This document shows, piece by piece, positions 42,792-52,493 of a DNA stretch of 64,000 bases. Where the stretch lies: assembly GCF_003751625.1 (NCBI RefSeq), contig NZ_RJUL01000007.1, positions 124,001 to 188,000 of the forward strand, written 5' to 3'. Source of the stretch: Gallaecimonas pentaromativorans. GTDB lineage: Bacteria; Pseudomonadota; Gammaproteobacteria; Enterobacterales; Gallaecimonadaceae. The number at the start of each line of letters is the position of its first letter. Position 1 is the first letter of the stretch. Below the pieces are notes generated by a model. That model saw nothing but the letters and a program-made list of their open reading frames with translations, was not told the DNA's origin and made no database searches. Position numbers and translations under genes: made by a program.

Positions 42792-43304
42792 ATGACCCGA
42801 ATGAAAAAAACACGGGCCCCAGGTAAGTCGGGCGCCTCCAAGAAAGTCGATACCGGCAACACCCAGCTCAGCACCGCCAAAGGCAAAAAGCACAAGGTGG
42901 GTAATAAGTCTGGCAGTCGCCATGGGTATGCCACAGCGACAGGTGGCAGCTCTAATGCCAAAGGCCAGAACAAAGACAAACGCATCGGCTCTACCAAGCC
43001 GGTGGCGCTGGTCAGCCCCAAGGCCGCTGAGCCGCCTAAGGCCAAAGCCAAGCCGCAGCAGCAAAAGCCTGAGCTGGACCAAGCCGCCAAAGCGGCCCTG
43101 CTGGAGAGCCTGGAGAACGACGAGCGGCTCAACACCCTGCTGGACATGCTCGACGAGGGCGAAGAGATCAGCAGCGAAGACGAAAGTTACGTCGAGCAGA
43201 CCACCGCCAAAATCGAGAAGCTGATGGCGGAGCTTGGTATCGTCGATGACGACGACGAGCTGATGGACGACATCGACTGGGATGACGAGGAGCAACCGGT
43301 ATGA
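42792..43304 (+). CDS. yihI: Der GTPase-activating protein YihI
   Basis: 170 residues: a very basic, disordered N-terminal half (KKTRAPGKSGASKK and further Lys/Gly-rich stretches) and an acidic helical C-terminal half (LENDERLNTLLDMLDEGEEI, tail DDDDELMDDIDWDDEEQ). This split charge pattern is the YihI hallmark. YihI stimulates the GTPase Der in 50S assembly. It overlaps the next gene by 4 bases. Confidence 0.9.
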   Translation: MTRMKKTRAPGKSGASKKVDTGNTQLSTAKGKKHKVGNKSGSRHGYATATGGSSNAKGQNKDKRIGSTKPVALVSPKAAEPPKAKAKPQQQKPELDQAAKAALLESLENDERLNTLLDMLDEGEEISSEDESYVEQTTAKIEKLMAELGIVDDDDELMDDIDWDDEEQPV

Positions 43305-43741
43305 GTTTTTGGGCCATAGCAGCCCTGGTGGGCACCCTGGTGGTGATTGGCCTGGCGTTCTACGCCGGCAAGCTGCTGTTTATGCTCAAAGCCCAAAAAC
43401 AAAAAGAAGAGGCGTTCCTGGCCGAGCACAACGAGAAGCTGCTCAAAAGCATCCGCATCATCGCCGCCTCCATGCTCGAAGAGCAATGCGACTTCTCCGA
43501 AGGCGCCATCCGCATTAGAGTGCTGACCGACCACCTGCTGCCCTATAAGTCTTACCAGGAGCAGTTCCCGGCACTCTTTGACCTCTACGACAGGGTCAAG
43601 GACATGCCTACCCATGAAGCCCGCAACAACATGGACAAAAAAGAGCGCCGCCAGCAGGACCGCCAACGGGAAGCCTGGGAGCGAGAGCTGGCCGCTGCTA
43701 TCAAGGAAGAAGCCCGGGTGCTCAAAAACCTGACTCATTGA
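43301..43741 (+). CDS. DUF2489 membrane-anchored protein
   Basis: 146 residues with one N-terminal transmembrane helix (WAIAALVGTLVVIGLAFYAG) and a charged, helical cytoplasmic domain (EEQCDFSEGAIRIRVLTDHL). DUF2489 proteins typically lie beside yihI and hemN. Function unknown. ATGA overlap with yihI indicates coupled translation. Confidence 0.82.
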   Translation: MSFWAIAALVGTLVVIGLAFYAGKLLFMLKAQKQKEEAFLAEHNEKLLKSIRIIAASMLEEQCDFSEGAIRIRVLTDHLLPYKSYQEQFPALFDLYDRVKDMPTHEARNNMDKKERRQQDRQREAWERELAAAIKEEARVLKNLTH

Positions 43742-43762
43742 GTCAGATCAAGCCGACTCCGA

Positions 43763-43792
43763 CCCGAGGGCGCCATACTGGCGCCCTCTTTA
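43763..43792 (+). terminator. Terminator after the DUF2489 gene
   Basis: GAGGGCGCCA-TAC-TGGCGCCCTC with a short T-rich tail, between the DUF2489 gene and hemN. Confidence 0.7.
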
Positions 43793-43808
43793 CTGTGAGG
43801 AGTCGTCC

Positions 43809-45167
43809 ATGCAATTCGATCCTGCCCTTATCCGCCGTTACGATATGGCCGCTCCCCGCTACACCTCCTACCCCACGGCGCTCAGTTTTGATGGCGCGGT
43901 GCGGGGCGATCAGTGGCGCGCCGCCATCCAGGCCGCCCCCTCGCGCAAGCTCAGCCTCTATGTGCACATCCCGTTCTGCCGGGAGATGTGCTACTACTGC
44001 GGCTGCAACAAGATAGTCACCCGCCACAGCCACAAGGCCGATATCTACCTCGACCACCTGGCAAAAGAAATTGCCTACCAGGCCGAGTTGTTTGGCCCCT
44101 TTACCGTGCATCACCTGCACCTGGGGGGCGGCACGCCGACCTTCTTGAGCCAGCAGCAGATGCGCCGGCTGATTGGCCTGTTAAAAGGCCACTTCCACTT
44201 TGCCGACGACTTTATCGGCGCCATCGAAATAGACCCAAGGGCGCTGGAAGTGGACGACCTTACTTGGCTGGCAGAGCTCGGCTTTAGCCGCCTGTCCATG
44301 GGCGCACAAGACTTTGACCCCAAAGTGCAGGCGGCCATCAACCGCATCCAAAGCACCGAGAAAATCGCCGCCATCATGGCCCGCGCCCGCACCTTGGGCT
44401 TTAGCTCCATCAATCTGGATTTCATCTACGGCCTGCCCCACCAGAACGCCCAGTCCTTCGGCCACACCCTGAACCATGCCCTAGCCCTGGCGCCAGACCG
44501 CTTCTCCATCTTCAACTACGCGCACCTGCCCGAGCGCTTCCCGGCCCAGCGCCGCATCAAAGAAGACACCATGCCCGGGCCACAGGAGAAGCTGCGCATG
44601 CAGGGGGTGACCATCGAAACCCTCACCAACGCCGGCTACCACTTTATCGGCATGGACCACTTCGCCAAGGCCGGTGACGAGCTGGCTCTGGCCCAGCAGC
44701 AGGGTCGGCTGCACCGTAACTTCCAGGGCTATACCACCGACGGCGACTGCGAGTTGCTGGCCCTGGGGGCCTCTGCCATCAGCAAGGTGGGGGGGCTTTA
44801 CGTGCAGAACGAGAAGAGCATCAAGGATTACCAAGACGCCACCGCCAGTCAGGGCCATGCCCGGGCCAAGGGTTACCAGATGAGCGAGGACGACCACATT
44901 CGCGCCGCTGCCATTCACAACCTGCTGTGCCATTTTAGGCTCGACTGGGCAGCCCTTGATGCCCGCTTCGGTATCGACAGCAGGCATTATTTTAGTGATG
45001 ACTGCGCGCTGCTGGCGCCCTTTATCAGCGATGGCTTGGTGGAAGTAGACGAACAGGGCCTAGGGGTAACCGAGCAAGGCCGGCTGCTGGTGCGCACCAT
45101 TGCCACCGCCTTTGATGTTCACCTTCGCAAGACGGTGCAGCAGCACCGCTTTTCTCGGGTGATATAA
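43809..45167 (+). CDS. hemN: Oxygen-independent coproporphyrinogen III dehydrogenase
   Basis: 452 residues, a radical-SAM enzyme oxidatively decarboxylating coproporphyrinogen III to protoporphyrinogen IX without oxygen. The cluster motif is CREMCYYCGCNK (CxxxCxxC plus the extra Cys of true HemN), with LHLGGGTPTFLS, SRLSMGAQDFD and NLDFIYGLPHQ. Length and C-terminal domain are those of HemN rather than of HemW. Confidence 0.95.
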   Translation: MQFDPALIRRYDMAAPRYTSYPTALSFDGAVRGDQWRAAIQAAPSRKLSLYVHIPFCREMCYYCGCNKIVTRHSHKADIYLDHLAKEIAYQAELFGPFTVHHLHLGGGTPTFLSQQQMRRLIGLLKGHFHFADDFIGAIEIDPRALEVDDLTWLAELGFSRLSMGAQDFDPKVQAAINRIQSTEKIAAIMARARTLGFSSINLDFIYGLPHQNAQSFGHTLNHALALAPDRFSIFNYAHLPERFPAQRRIKEDTMPGPQEKLRMQGVTIETLTNAGYHFIGMDHFAKAGDELALAQQQGRLHRNFQGYTTDGDCELLALGASAISKVGGLYVQNEKSIKDYQDATASQGHARAKGYQMSEDDHIRAAAIHNLLCHFRLDWAALDARFGIDSRHYFSDDCALLAPFISDGLVEVDEQGLGVTEQGRLLVRTIATAFDVHLRKTVQQHRFSRVI

Positions 45168-45196
45168 AGAAGGGGCCAACCGGCCCCTTCTTTATT
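45168..45196. terminator. Bidirectional terminator (hemN / add)
   Basis: AGAAGGGGCC-AACC-GGCCCCTTCT followed by T-rich sequence; the add stop codon lies in its downstream flank. Confidence 0.85.
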
Positions 45197-46184
45197 TAGC
45201 GGCGATAAGCGCCTTTTTCTCGGCTTCGCTCAAAAAGCTCATGGCCAGGCCATGGCGCTGGCAAGCCTGTATTTGCTCAAGGCTCAAGCCCGCTTTAGGG
45301 GCCGCCACCTCATACTCGTGATCCAATTCCACGGCGCTGACCCCAGGGTCATCGGTGTTCAGGCTGACCTTGATGCCGCTCGCCAGGAAGGTGGTAATGG
45401 GGTGCACCGCGTAGCTTGCCACGGTGGAGGTGTGGATGTTGGACGTCAGGCAAGACTCGATACCAATATGGTGCTCGGCAAGATAGGCCAGCAATTTCGG
45501 GTCTTCTACCGCTTTCACGCCATGGCCGATGCGCACTGCGCCAAGCTCCCGGATGGCGTGCCACACCGACTCCGGCCCCGCCGCTTCACCGGCGTGAACC
45601 GTGACCTTGAGCCCGGCATCTTGCACCTGGCGAAAGTGCGGCTCATAAAGGGGGCCAGGAAAACCCAGCTCGTCACCGGCCAAGTCCACCGCCACCAGCT
45701 GGTCGCGGTGGGCCAAAATAGCGTCTAATTCGCGCTGGCACTGCGCGGTGCCGAAGGTGCGGCTCATAATGCCAATCAGGTTGGTTTTAACGCCAAAGTC
45801 GCGGCTGCCGGCTGCAACGCCAGCGGCTACTGCCTCTACCACCGCGTTGGGGTCGAGGTTATGGCTCATGGCCATATACCAGGGGCTAAAGCGTAGCTCG
45901 GTGTAGTCAATGCCCACCTTGGCGGCGTCTTCGACGTTCTCGTAAGCCACCCGGTAGCAGGCATCCACATCGCCCAGCACCTTGACCATCCAGTCCAGCT
46001 TGGCCAAAAAGGCCACCAGGCTCGGCTCGTTTTCAATCACATGCACATACGGCTTCATGCCCGCTTCGTCCTGGGCGGGCAACGGCACGTTAAAACGCCT
46101 GGCCAACTCCACTATGGTGCCAAGGCGGACGTTGCCATCCAGGTGCCGGTGGATATCCACCAGAGGAAAAGTCTTATCAATCAT
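45192..46184 (-). CDS. add: Adenosine deaminase
   Basis: 330 residues, zinc enzyme converting adenosine to inosine. Zinc and catalytic residues are visible in [30 protein letters not shown] and NTDDPGVS. It aligns from [18 protein letters not shown] with E. coli Add, so 46184 is chosen over the in-frame start at 46217. Divergent from the RMND1-like gene. Confidence 0.95.
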   Translation of the reverse strand: MIDKTFPLVDIHRHLDGNVRLGTIVELARRFNVPLPAQDEAGMKPYVHVIENEPSLVAFLAKLDWMVKVLGDVDACYRVAYENVEDAAKVGIDYTELRFSPWYMAMSHNLDPNAVVEAVAAGVAAGSRDFGVKTNLIGIMSRTFGTAQCQRELDAILAHRDQLVAVDLAGDELGFPGPLYEPHFRQVQDAGLKVTVHAGEAAGPESVWHAIRELGAVRIGHGVKAVEDPKLLAYLAEHHIGIESCLTSNIHTSTVASYAVHPITTFLASGIKVSLNTDDPGVSAVELDHEYEVAAPKAGLSLEQIQACQRHGLAMSFLSEAEKKALIAAK

Positions 46185-46227
46185 CACGGGTATCCGCTTA
46201 TGCTTGTGGATAGCCACAGTGTAACGG

Positions 46228-47031
46228 ATGCCTTTTATGAGCCACAGCGCTTGCTTTAGCTATTGTCTGGGTGATCGCTTCGATCTGGATGTTTTATCGC
46301 CAAAATTGGCCACCATCGGCCAGGTTCAGCGGCTGCGCGATGCCTTCTTGGTGAAAATGCGCCAAGGCGAGTGCGTGGTATTCCACTACGGGGTACTGGT
46401 CTGTTGGGGTATCGAAGAAGACAACGCCCTGGCCATTTGTAAAGAGCTGGGCCCGGCGGTAGAAGGGCCCATCCGTGCCACCCGCGACGAGATCAGCTTT
46501 GCCGGCAACCCCCAGCTTGACCGCCTGACCATCAAGCATGACCACTTCCAGTTTCCCGAAGACGACCCGCTCCATAAATTGGCGGTCAGCCACGCCCTGG
46601 CGCAGTCGGTGAAACTGGAGGCCTTTGAAGAGCAGGTTGCCGCCACCATCAAAGAAACTTCGCCCATCCCGGAAACCCTGGCCAGCAAGGGCAAGATCCG
46701 CCTGCCCCGGCGCAAGCTGGCGGTGCTGCGCGGGCGGCTGTATCTCGCCAAAAGCCAGGTCAACCTGCACTTTGATTTGCTGGATAAGCCCGATTTCTTC
46801 TGGGACCACCCGGAGCTGGACCCTTATTACAACCTGACCCGCGCCAACCAGGAGCTGGACAGCCGCCTGGAGATCCTCAACAAACGCCTGGAAGTGATTG
46901 GCGAGCTGCTGGAGATCCTCGCCGATGAGGAGCACCACAAGCATTCGAGCTTCCTAGAGTGGATTGTCATTTGGCTTATCAGCAGCGAGATCCTCATCTT
47001 TATCTTCCACGACTACCTTGGCTGGATTTGA
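46228..47031 (+). CDS. RMND1/Sif2-like DUF155 membrane protein
   Basis: 267 residues. DUF155 domain (about 40-230; [40 protein letters not shown]) and a C-terminal transmembrane helix ([21 protein letters not shown]). The family includes the mitochondrial proteins RMND1 and yeast Rmd1/Rmd8/Sif2. The bacterial function is unknown. The start could be 46228 or the ATG at 46237. It runs into epmA after 37 bases. Confidence 0.85.
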   Translation: MPFMSHSACFSYCLGDRFDLDVLSPKLATIGQVQRLRDAFLVKMRQGECVVFHYGVLVCWGIEEDNALAICKELGPAVEGPIRATRDEISFAGNPQLDRLTIKHDHFQFPEDDPLHKLAVSHALAQSVKLEAFEEQVAATIKETSPIPETLASKGKIRLPRRKLAVLRGRLYLAKSQVNLHFDLLDKPDFFWDHPELDPYYNLTRANQELDSRLEILNKRLEVIGELLEILADEEHHKHSSFLEWIVIWLISSEILIFIFHDYLGWI

Positions 47032-47068
47032 TGCGCTATCTTGTGCGCCCCTTTCTGGAGCCCCGGCC

Positions 47069-48049
47069 ATGTTAGACACTCAGTGGCAACCCCAATGTAC
47101 CCTTGACGCCCTCAAGCGCCGGGCCCGGCTGTTCGCCGATATCCGCGCCTTCTTTGCCGCCCGCGACGTCTTGGAAGTGGACACACCGATCTTGTCCCAA
47201 GGCAGTATCTCCGACCCCCACATCGAGGTGATGACCACCACCTACACCGGCCCCTTGGCACCCAAGGGCCAGACCCTTTACCTGCAAACCTCGCCGGAAT
47301 TTGCCATGAAGCGGCTGCTGGCCGCAGGCGCGGGCTCCATTTATCAGTTGGGTAAGGTGTTTCGTAACGAAGAAGCCGGCAGCCGCCACAACAGCGAGTT
47401 CTGCATGCTCGAATGGTATCGGTTGGGGATGGACCACCACCAGTTGATGGCTGAGATTGCCGAGCTGCTGGTGGCGGTGGCCGGCATCGACGCCGGCAGC
47501 ATTGAAAAGGTCAGCTACCTGGCAGCCTTTGAACGTACCTTGGGCATCAACCCCCACACCGCCAGCCTGGAAGTGCTGCAACAGCTGGCCCAGCAGCACG
47601 CCCATTACGGCGAGGCCGAGACCGACCGCGACACCCTGCTGAACCTCCTGGTGAGCTTTGTTATCGAGCCCAGCCTCGGCCAGCAGGGCCCGAGCTTTTT
47701 ATATGACTACCCCGCCAGCCAGGCAGCATTGGCCCGCACCGCAACCGACCATGAAGGCCATCAGGTTGCCTGCCGCTTCGAGCTTTTTATCAAGGGGGTA
47801 GAGCTGGCCAACGGCTATTTCGAGCTGACCGATGCCGCCGAGCAGCGCCGGCGCTTGCTGGCCGATGGAGAAACGCGCCGCCAGTTGGGGCGGCCCTATA
47901 ATAATCCCGACTTGCGCCTGGCCGATGCCCTGGCCGCCGGGATGCCGGAATGCGCCGGGGTGGCGCTGGGGGTAGACCGGCTACTGATGGTGATTTTGGG
48001 CGCCAGCAACATCAGCCAGGTGATGCCCTTTACCCTGGCCAGGGCCTGA
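47069..48049 (+). CDS. epmA: EF-P--(R)-beta-lysine ligase EpmA
   Basis: 326 residues, a truncated LysRS-like enzyme (GenX/PoxA) that puts (R)-beta-lysine on elongation factor P. Class II motifs: LEVDTPILS, FRNEEAGSRHNSEFCMLEWY and GVALGVDRLLMVILG. It has no anticodon-binding domain, which separates it from LysS. The ATG at 47069 with TGGAG upstream gives the standard length. Confidence 0.95.
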   Translation: MLDTQWQPQCTLDALKRRARLFADIRAFFAARDVLEVDTPILSQGSISDPHIEVMTTTYTGPLAPKGQTLYLQTSPEFAMKRLLAAGAGSIYQLGKVFRNEEAGSRHNSEFCMLEWYRLGMDHHQLMAEIAELLVAVAGIDAGSIEKVSYLAAFERTLGINPHTASLEVLQQLAQQHAHYGEAETDRDTLLNLLVSFVIEPSLGQQGPSFLYDYPASQAALARTATDHEGHQVACRFELFIKGVELANGYFELTDAAEQRRRLLADGETRRQLGRPYNNPDLRLADALAAGMPECAGVALGVDRLLMVILGASNISQVMPFTLARA

Positions 48050-48060
48050 GGCGGCCCCGC

Positions 48061-48264
48061 TCAGGCGGGGCTTCGCAAACTGGTGATGTGGCGGTTCACT
48101 TCCGCCACTACCCGCAACTTTTCGGTGCTGGGGCGCCCCGGCGGCAACATTCGGCCACGCTGAAACCGAAAAGCGCCCACACCCTTGATCCAGATAACCC
48201 CTTCAAAAAAGGCAGCGACATGTTTGGCAACTTGCTTGACATGGTATTGGGGAAACCTACGCAC
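48061..48264 (-). CDS. ytfK: YtfK-like DUF1107 protein
   Basis: 67 residues against 68 in E. coli. It aligns across its length: QYHVKQVAKHVAAFFEG, KGVGAFRFQRGRMLPP and VVAEVNRHITSLR. E. coli YtfK was reported to activate ppGpp synthesis by SpoT under phosphate or fatty-acid starvation. The start is GTG at 48264, supported by GGGAGGAG six bases upstream. It lies alone between epmA and rmuC, facing epmA. Confidence 0.88.
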   Translation of the reverse strand: MRRFPQYHVKQVAKHVAAFFEGVIWIKGVGAFRFQRGRMLPPGRPSTEKLRVVAEVNRHITSLRSPA

Positions 48265-48382
48265 AACCTGCTCCTCCCAGGAAAGACGGCCAAAGCCTAA
48301 CGGCCCTAGATGACAGTGTTATGGACCGCGTCAAACCGGCCCGGTTCAGCGCGTTTTTGGTAAATGTGGCCTTGGTCAGTTT

Positions 48383-49720
48383 TCAGTTATCCAAGGCCCT
48401 GGCCCGCTGGCGCAGATCCTCTGGCAGGGTTTTCTTTGGCTCCACCCCCAATTCCAGCAGCATTTCGGTTTGCCGCACCAGGTTGCCCTTGCCGGCCGAC
48501 AGCTTGCCAATGGCTTCGCCATAGCGCTTTTGGGTGTTGTCGAGGGCGGCGCCAACCCTTTCTAAGTCTTCGACAAAGCCGACAAATTTCTCGTACAAGG
48601 CAGCGGCGCGGCCAGCTATTTCTTGGGCGTTGCGCGACTGCTGCTCGTAGCTCCACACCCTTTTGATGGTGCGCAGCACCACCAGCAGATTGGTGGGGCT
48701 GACCATCAGGATGTTTTTTTGCAGCGCCTCGGTAAAGAGGCTTTGGTCAGCCTCCATGGCGGCAAAAAAGGCGCTCTCAATGGGGATAAACATCAACACG
48801 TAATCCAGGGCGTTAACGCCGCTGAGCCGCTCGTAATCCTTGCCGCCAAGGCTGCGGATATGCTGGCGAAGGGCCTGCACATGGGTGCGCAGGGCCGCTT
48901 CTTTTTCCAGCTCGTCTTCGGCGCTGAAATAACGCTCATAGGCCACCAGCGACACCTTGGAGTCGATGATGATGTCTTTGTCGTCGGGCAGGTGCACCAC
49001 CACATCGGGGATAAAGCGCTCGCCCGCTTCGTCTTTGAGGGCCACCTGCACATCAAATTCGTGGCCCTTGCGCAGCCCCGACTCTTCCAGCACCCGGTTC
49101 AGCACCATCTCGCCCCAGTTGCCCTGGAGTTTTTTGTCCCCTTTGAGGGCGCGGGTGAGGTTGCTGGCCTCCTCGCTCATCTGCCGGTTCAGCTCCTTGA
49201 GGGCCTTAAGCTCGTTCATCAGCCCCTGGCGCTGCAGGCGCTCGTTGTCATAAACGGTGTCGACCTTCTTGTGAAAGTCCCCCAGTTGTTGGCGAAGGGG
49301 CGCCAGCAGGTTTTGCAGGCTGTCGTTGTTTTGCTTGGAAAAGGCCTCGGCCTTTTGCTCGAAAATGCGCTGGGCCAGGTTCTGAAATTGCTCGGACAAG
49401 CGCTGCTCGGCGTTTTGTAAGGTGGCGAGCTTCTCCTGGGCCGCCTTTTGCTGCTCTTCGAGCCGGGCCTGCAATTCGGCGCGGTGCTGCTGGCTGCGGG
49501 CCAGCTCCAGGCGGGTTTCTTCAAGGGTGTCGAGCTGGGCGTCGCGCTCGGCCTGCAAGGCCTCAAGCCGCTCAGACTGGGCCTCATAACGACTTTGCAG
49601 GCTGCCAAGGGCCAGGTTGCCGGCATGGAGGGCGCGCCGGCTTTGCCAAAAAGCCAGGGCCAGCAGCAGCGCCAAAGCCCCCAGGGTCAGGGTGGCAGCC
49701 AGCCATTGGGTCTCGGTCAT
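48383..49720 (-). CDS. rmuC: DNA recombination protein RmuC
   Basis: 445 residues: N-terminal transmembrane helix (about 7-25), long coiled coil (about 28-190) and a nuclease-like domain (about 195-400; GNWGEMVLNRVLEESGL, IPDVVVHLPDDKDIIIDSK). RmuC limits rearrangements at inverted repeats. The next gene upstream ends 3 bases before its start, so they form one transcript. Confidence 0.93.
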   Translation of the reverse strand: MTETQWLAATLTLGALALLLALAFWQSRRALHAGNLALGSLQSRYEAQSERLEALQAERDAQLDTLEETRLELARSQQHRAELQARLEEQQKAAQEKLATLQNAEQRLSEQFQNLAQRIFEQKAEAFSKQNNDSLQNLLAPLRQQLGDFHKKVDTVYDNERLQRQGLMNELKALKELNRQMSEEASNLTRALKGDKKLQGNWGEMVLNRVLEESGLRKGHEFDVQVALKDEAGERFIPDVVVHLPDDKDIIIDSKVSLVAYERYFSAEDELEKEAALRTHVQALRQHIRSLGGKDYERLSGVNALDYVLMFIPIESAFFAAMEADQSLFTEALQKNILMVSPTNLLVVLRTIKRVWSYEQQSRNAQEIAGRAAALYEKFVGFVEDLERVGAALDNTQKRYGEAIGKLSAGKGNLVRQTEMLLELGVEPKKTLPEDLRQRARALDN

Positions 49721-49723
49721 GGG

Positions 49724-50254
49724 TCAATCCTGCTTGTGATAATGAAGTTGCACCAGGCCGCTATCGAAGGTCTTGATACCGGCCAGCTGCCATTGCTGCT
49801 GGCGGCCGGTGGGTAAAAAGAGCGGTATGCCCTCCCCCAACGTCACCGGGATCAGCGACAGGATAACCTCGTCCACCAAGCCGGCGTCCAGGAATCCTTT
49901 GAGGGTCTGGCCGCCGCCCACCAGCCACAACTGACGGTGCTGGCCCTCAAGGCCTTGCAGCAGCTCAGCGGCGCTACCGGTAAAGGGGCTCACCGGACCG
50001 CCTTGTAGATTGTCGGTGCTGGTCAGCACGTAAACCGGTTTGCCTTCATAGGGCCAGGCGCCAAGCGTCAGCACCTCTTCATAGGTGTTTCGCCCCATGA
50101 TAAGGCCGTCGACACCGGCGACAAAGGCGCTGTAGCCGTAGTCTTCGCCGGGGGTTTCCACCTGGGCCAGCCACTCCAGCTGGCCCTTGGGGCCGGCAAT
50201 GTAACCATCGAGGCTGATGGCGATATACAGGGTCACGACAGGGCGGGTAGACAT
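49724..50254 (-). CDS. Dihydrofolate reductase-family protein (RibD C-terminal type)
   Basis: 176 residues with LYIAISLDGYIAGPKGQLEW, GLIMGRNTYEEVL and WLVGGGQTLKGFLDAGLVDE, the pattern of the RibD-C/YwjB group. Probably an NADPH-dependent reductase; the substrate is not known and it is not the housekeeping DHFR. Co-transcribed with rmuC. Confidence 0.85.
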   Translation of the reverse strand: MSTRPVVTLYIAISLDGYIAGPKGQLEWLAQVETPGEDYGYSAFVAGVDGLIMGRNTYEEVLTLGAWPYEGKPVYVLTSTDNLQGGPVSPFTGSAAELLQGLEGQHRQLWLVGGGQTLKGFLDAGLVDEVILSLIPVTLGEGIPLFLPTGRQQQWQLAGIKTFDSGLVQLHYHKQD

Positions 50255-50550
50255 CTTTGCTATGCTCCGTGCATCAATGGCTAAGTTGATGTTTTATTTA
50301 TAGGTTTTTCTGGCTGCCGCCCCACAAAGCGCGGTTTTGCGGCCATAGTGCACCTAGGCTTACCCCGGGCGGCCATAGCGGCTTTGGGCCAATCACCAGC
50401 CGCCTTTTTACATGAATAGGCGCGACTTGCCAGAGCACTCCTTCGAAGCCAGCCAGATGACCAGGGGGCTGAACAGGCTGCGCCCACCGCTTGCCTTAGG
50501 CAAAATAGTTGCGTTAACTCATTACCTTACCCTAAAGGACAGGAGCAAAA
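50255..50550. other. Non-coding stretch before the GlsB gene
   Basis: 296 bases between divergent genes, expected to hold both promoters. No convincing gene, RNA or strong palindrome was seen; a small antisense frame there has no plausible protein features. Confidence 0.4.
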
Positions 50551-50799
50551 ATGGGGATCGTTACCTGGATCATTCTCGGCCTGGTGGCCGGCATTCTGGC
50601 CAAGTGGATCATGCCCGGCCGCGACGGTGGTGGCTGCGTAATAACGGTGCTGCTGGGTGTGGCCGGCGCCTTTGTGGGCGGCTGGGTAGGCACCTTTTTG
50701 GGCTTTGGCCCGGCAACCGGTTTTAACCTCGGCAGCATCTTCACCGCCGTGGTAGGCGCCCTGGTACTGCTGGCCATTTATCGCGGCATCAAACGCTAA
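50551..50799 (+). CDS. GlsB/YeaQ/YmgE-family membrane protein
   Basis: 82 residues, three hydrophobic segments with many glycines (GIVTWIILGLVAGILAKWIM, TVLLGVAGAFVGGWVG). A stress-associated small inner-membrane protein family (transglycosylase-associated in older annotation). AGGAG before the ATG. Function poorly defined. Confidence 0.88.
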   Translation: MGIVTWIILGLVAGILAKWIMPGRDGGGCVITVLLGVAGAFVGGWVGTFLGFGPATGFNLGSIFTAVVGALVLLAIYRGIKR

Positions 50800-50910
50800 G
50801 CCCCAACAAAGGCGGCAACAACTCAATAACAGAACTTCTCTTGCGCCAGCGCAAAAAACGGCCAGTACAAAGTAAGGACAATGGCGGCACCCAAAGAGGA
50901 GGTACTGCCC

Positions 50911-51105
50911 ATGAAAAACTGGCTTCAACGGTTGAAACTCGATTACTTTGAAACCCTGACCCTGCTGTCCATGAGCTTTGTGCTGCTGGTGGTGGCGGTG
51001 CTGGAGGCCTCGGTTGCTGCCTGGCTGCCTTTGGCAGTGATTTTTGCCATCAGCGCTTGCTGGTTCGGCTACCAGCACCTATTGCGCCGCGGCCGAGCTC
51101 ATTGA
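50911..51105 (+). CDS. Small two-helix membrane protein
   Basis: 64 residues: basic N-terminus, two hydrophobic helices (about 19-35 and 39-53) and a basic tail LLRRGRAH. I do not recognise the family. The ATG at 50911 is supported by GAGGAGG; a longer frame from 50881 is less likely. It lies between the GlsB-type gene and yjaG in the same direction. Confidence 0.6.
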   Translation: MKNWLQRLKLDYFETLTLLSMSFVLLVVAVLEASVAAWLPLAVIFAISACWFGYQHLLRRGRAH

Positions 51106-51160
51106 CGACAAGGCATCATCCAGCGGCTACAATGGTCGGCGACTTTCAAGAGCCGTGCCC

Positions 51161-51730
51161 ATGGAAAAACAATTAGAGCAACTGACGCCCCTGGCCCAAC
51201 GGGCCTTTGCCGCCGCCCTGGCCCAACGGATGATGCCCAATTTCATCCTGTTCGCCGAGCTCACCGAGCAATCGGAAGCCGGCCACGCCCTGCAATCCGC
51301 CCTGGATACGGTCTGGGAAAAACTGCTGACCCCCAAAGCCAAAATCAACTTTGAAAAGCAGCAGCTCAAGCTCGAAGAGCTTGAACCACAGCCCGACGAC
51401 CATGATTTTTTCGGCGTTTACCCGGCGCTGGACACCTACATGGCGGTGCTGGCGGTACTGGCAGCGATGCAGGACAAAGACGAACAGCCGGCGCTGGATG
51501 TCAGCCGCCTGTCCCGTGGCTCGGTGCAGTTCTATTTGAATATCCAGGCCGAGACCACCCTCGACTACAGCCAGTTGGACCAAGAGCCGCTGTGGCTTGA
51601 AGAGCGCGATTTTCAGGATCAACTGCTGGCGCTGCTGACCGATGACCCCGACGAGGACAGCTTCCGCCAGGCCCGGCAACTGGGCCGTAACGACGGCATC
51701 TCCAACCTCGGCATCGCCCTGGAAGAGTAA
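51161..51730 (+). CDS. yjaG: YjaG-family DUF416 protein
   Basis: 189 residues, soluble and acidic, aligning with E. coli YjaG (LTPLAQRAFAAALAQRMMPN, FGVYPALDTYMAVLAVL, ending NDGISNLGIALEE). Function unknown. The ATG at 51161 fits the family start; upstream in-frame codons overlap the preceding gene. Confidence 0.85.
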   Translation: MEKQLEQLTPLAQRAFAAALAQRMMPNFILFAELTEQSEAGHALQSALDTVWEKLLTPKAKINFEKQQLKLEELEPQPDDHDFFGVYPALDTYMAVLAVLAAMQDKDEQPALDVSRLSRGSVQFYLNIQAETTLDYSQLDQEPLWLEERDFQDQLLALLTDDPDEDSFRQARQLGRNDGISNLGIALEE

Positions 51731-51888
51731 AAGAGGTTCAAGCCGCTCCGGCGGCTTACCTTTGTCCCGCCCCGCCCTTAAAAATTTTCTATGTCGCTTT
51801 AACCACAGTCTGCGCAGATAGGGACGCAATTTCGGCGGCTTTCATTTACCATCTTGGTCAGCCCCCAGCCTTGCAGACCCTGAATTAC

Positions 51889-52488
51889 ATGGACTTTTTC
51901 GCCGCCGCCGTCACCCTCTTTCTGATCATGGACCCCCTTGGCAACATGCCGGTGTTTATCTCCATCCTCAAACACCTGCCCCCCAAGCGCCGCCGCATCA
52001 TCTTGATCCGCGAGTTGTGCCTGGCCCTTATCATCATGCTGGTGTTCCTGTTCGGTGGCGACACGGTGCTGCATTTCATGGGGCTCAAGCAGGAATCGGT
52101 GTCCATTGCCGGCGGTATCATCCTGTTTCTTATCGCTATCAAGATGATCTTCCCAAGCCCAGGCGGCCTGACCGGCCTTGCCGTGGGTGAAGAACCCTTC
52201 CTGGTGCCCATGGCGATACCACTGATGGCTGGCCCCTCCATCCTGGCGTCACTGATCTTGATGTCCAACCAGGTTCCCAACCAGTTGGGGCTGTTGACCC
52301 TGGCCCTGGTCGGCGCCTGGGCGGTCAACGCCGCGATACTGCTGTGCTCGGAAGTGCTGATGAAAGTGCTGGGTGAACGTGGCCTCACCGCCATGGAACG
52401 GCTGATGGGCATGATTCTGGTGATGATTTCAGTGCAGATGCTGCTCGATGGCATAGCCCACTATCTGGACAACCCGATAGCGGGCTAA
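51889..52488 (+). CDS. yhgN: MarC-family membrane protein YhgN
   Basis: 199 residues, six transmembrane helices, MarC/NAAT family. It aligns closely with E. coli YhgN: LIMDPLGNMPVFISILKH, VSIAGGIILFLIAIKMIFPS and EEPFLVPMAIPLMAGPSIL. Despite the family name, a role in antibiotic resistance was not confirmed in E. coli. The ATG at 51889 matches the E. coli start; TTG at 51871 is an alternative. Confidence 0.88.
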   Translation: MDFFAAAVTLFLIMDPLGNMPVFISILKHLPPKRRRIILIRELCLALIIMLVFLFGGDTVLHFMGLKQESVSIAGGIILFLIAIKMIFPSPGGLTGLAVGEEPFLVPMAIPLMAGPSILASLILMSNQVPNQLGLLTLALVGAWAVNAAILLCSEVLMKVLGERGLTAMERLMGMILVMISVQMLLDGIAHYLDNPIAG

Positions 52489-52493
52489 CGGGC

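Noticed and set aside
50281-50487. Small minus-strand frame upstream of the GlsB-type gene
   Set aside because: Composition is unlike a protein; no SD and no recognisable family.
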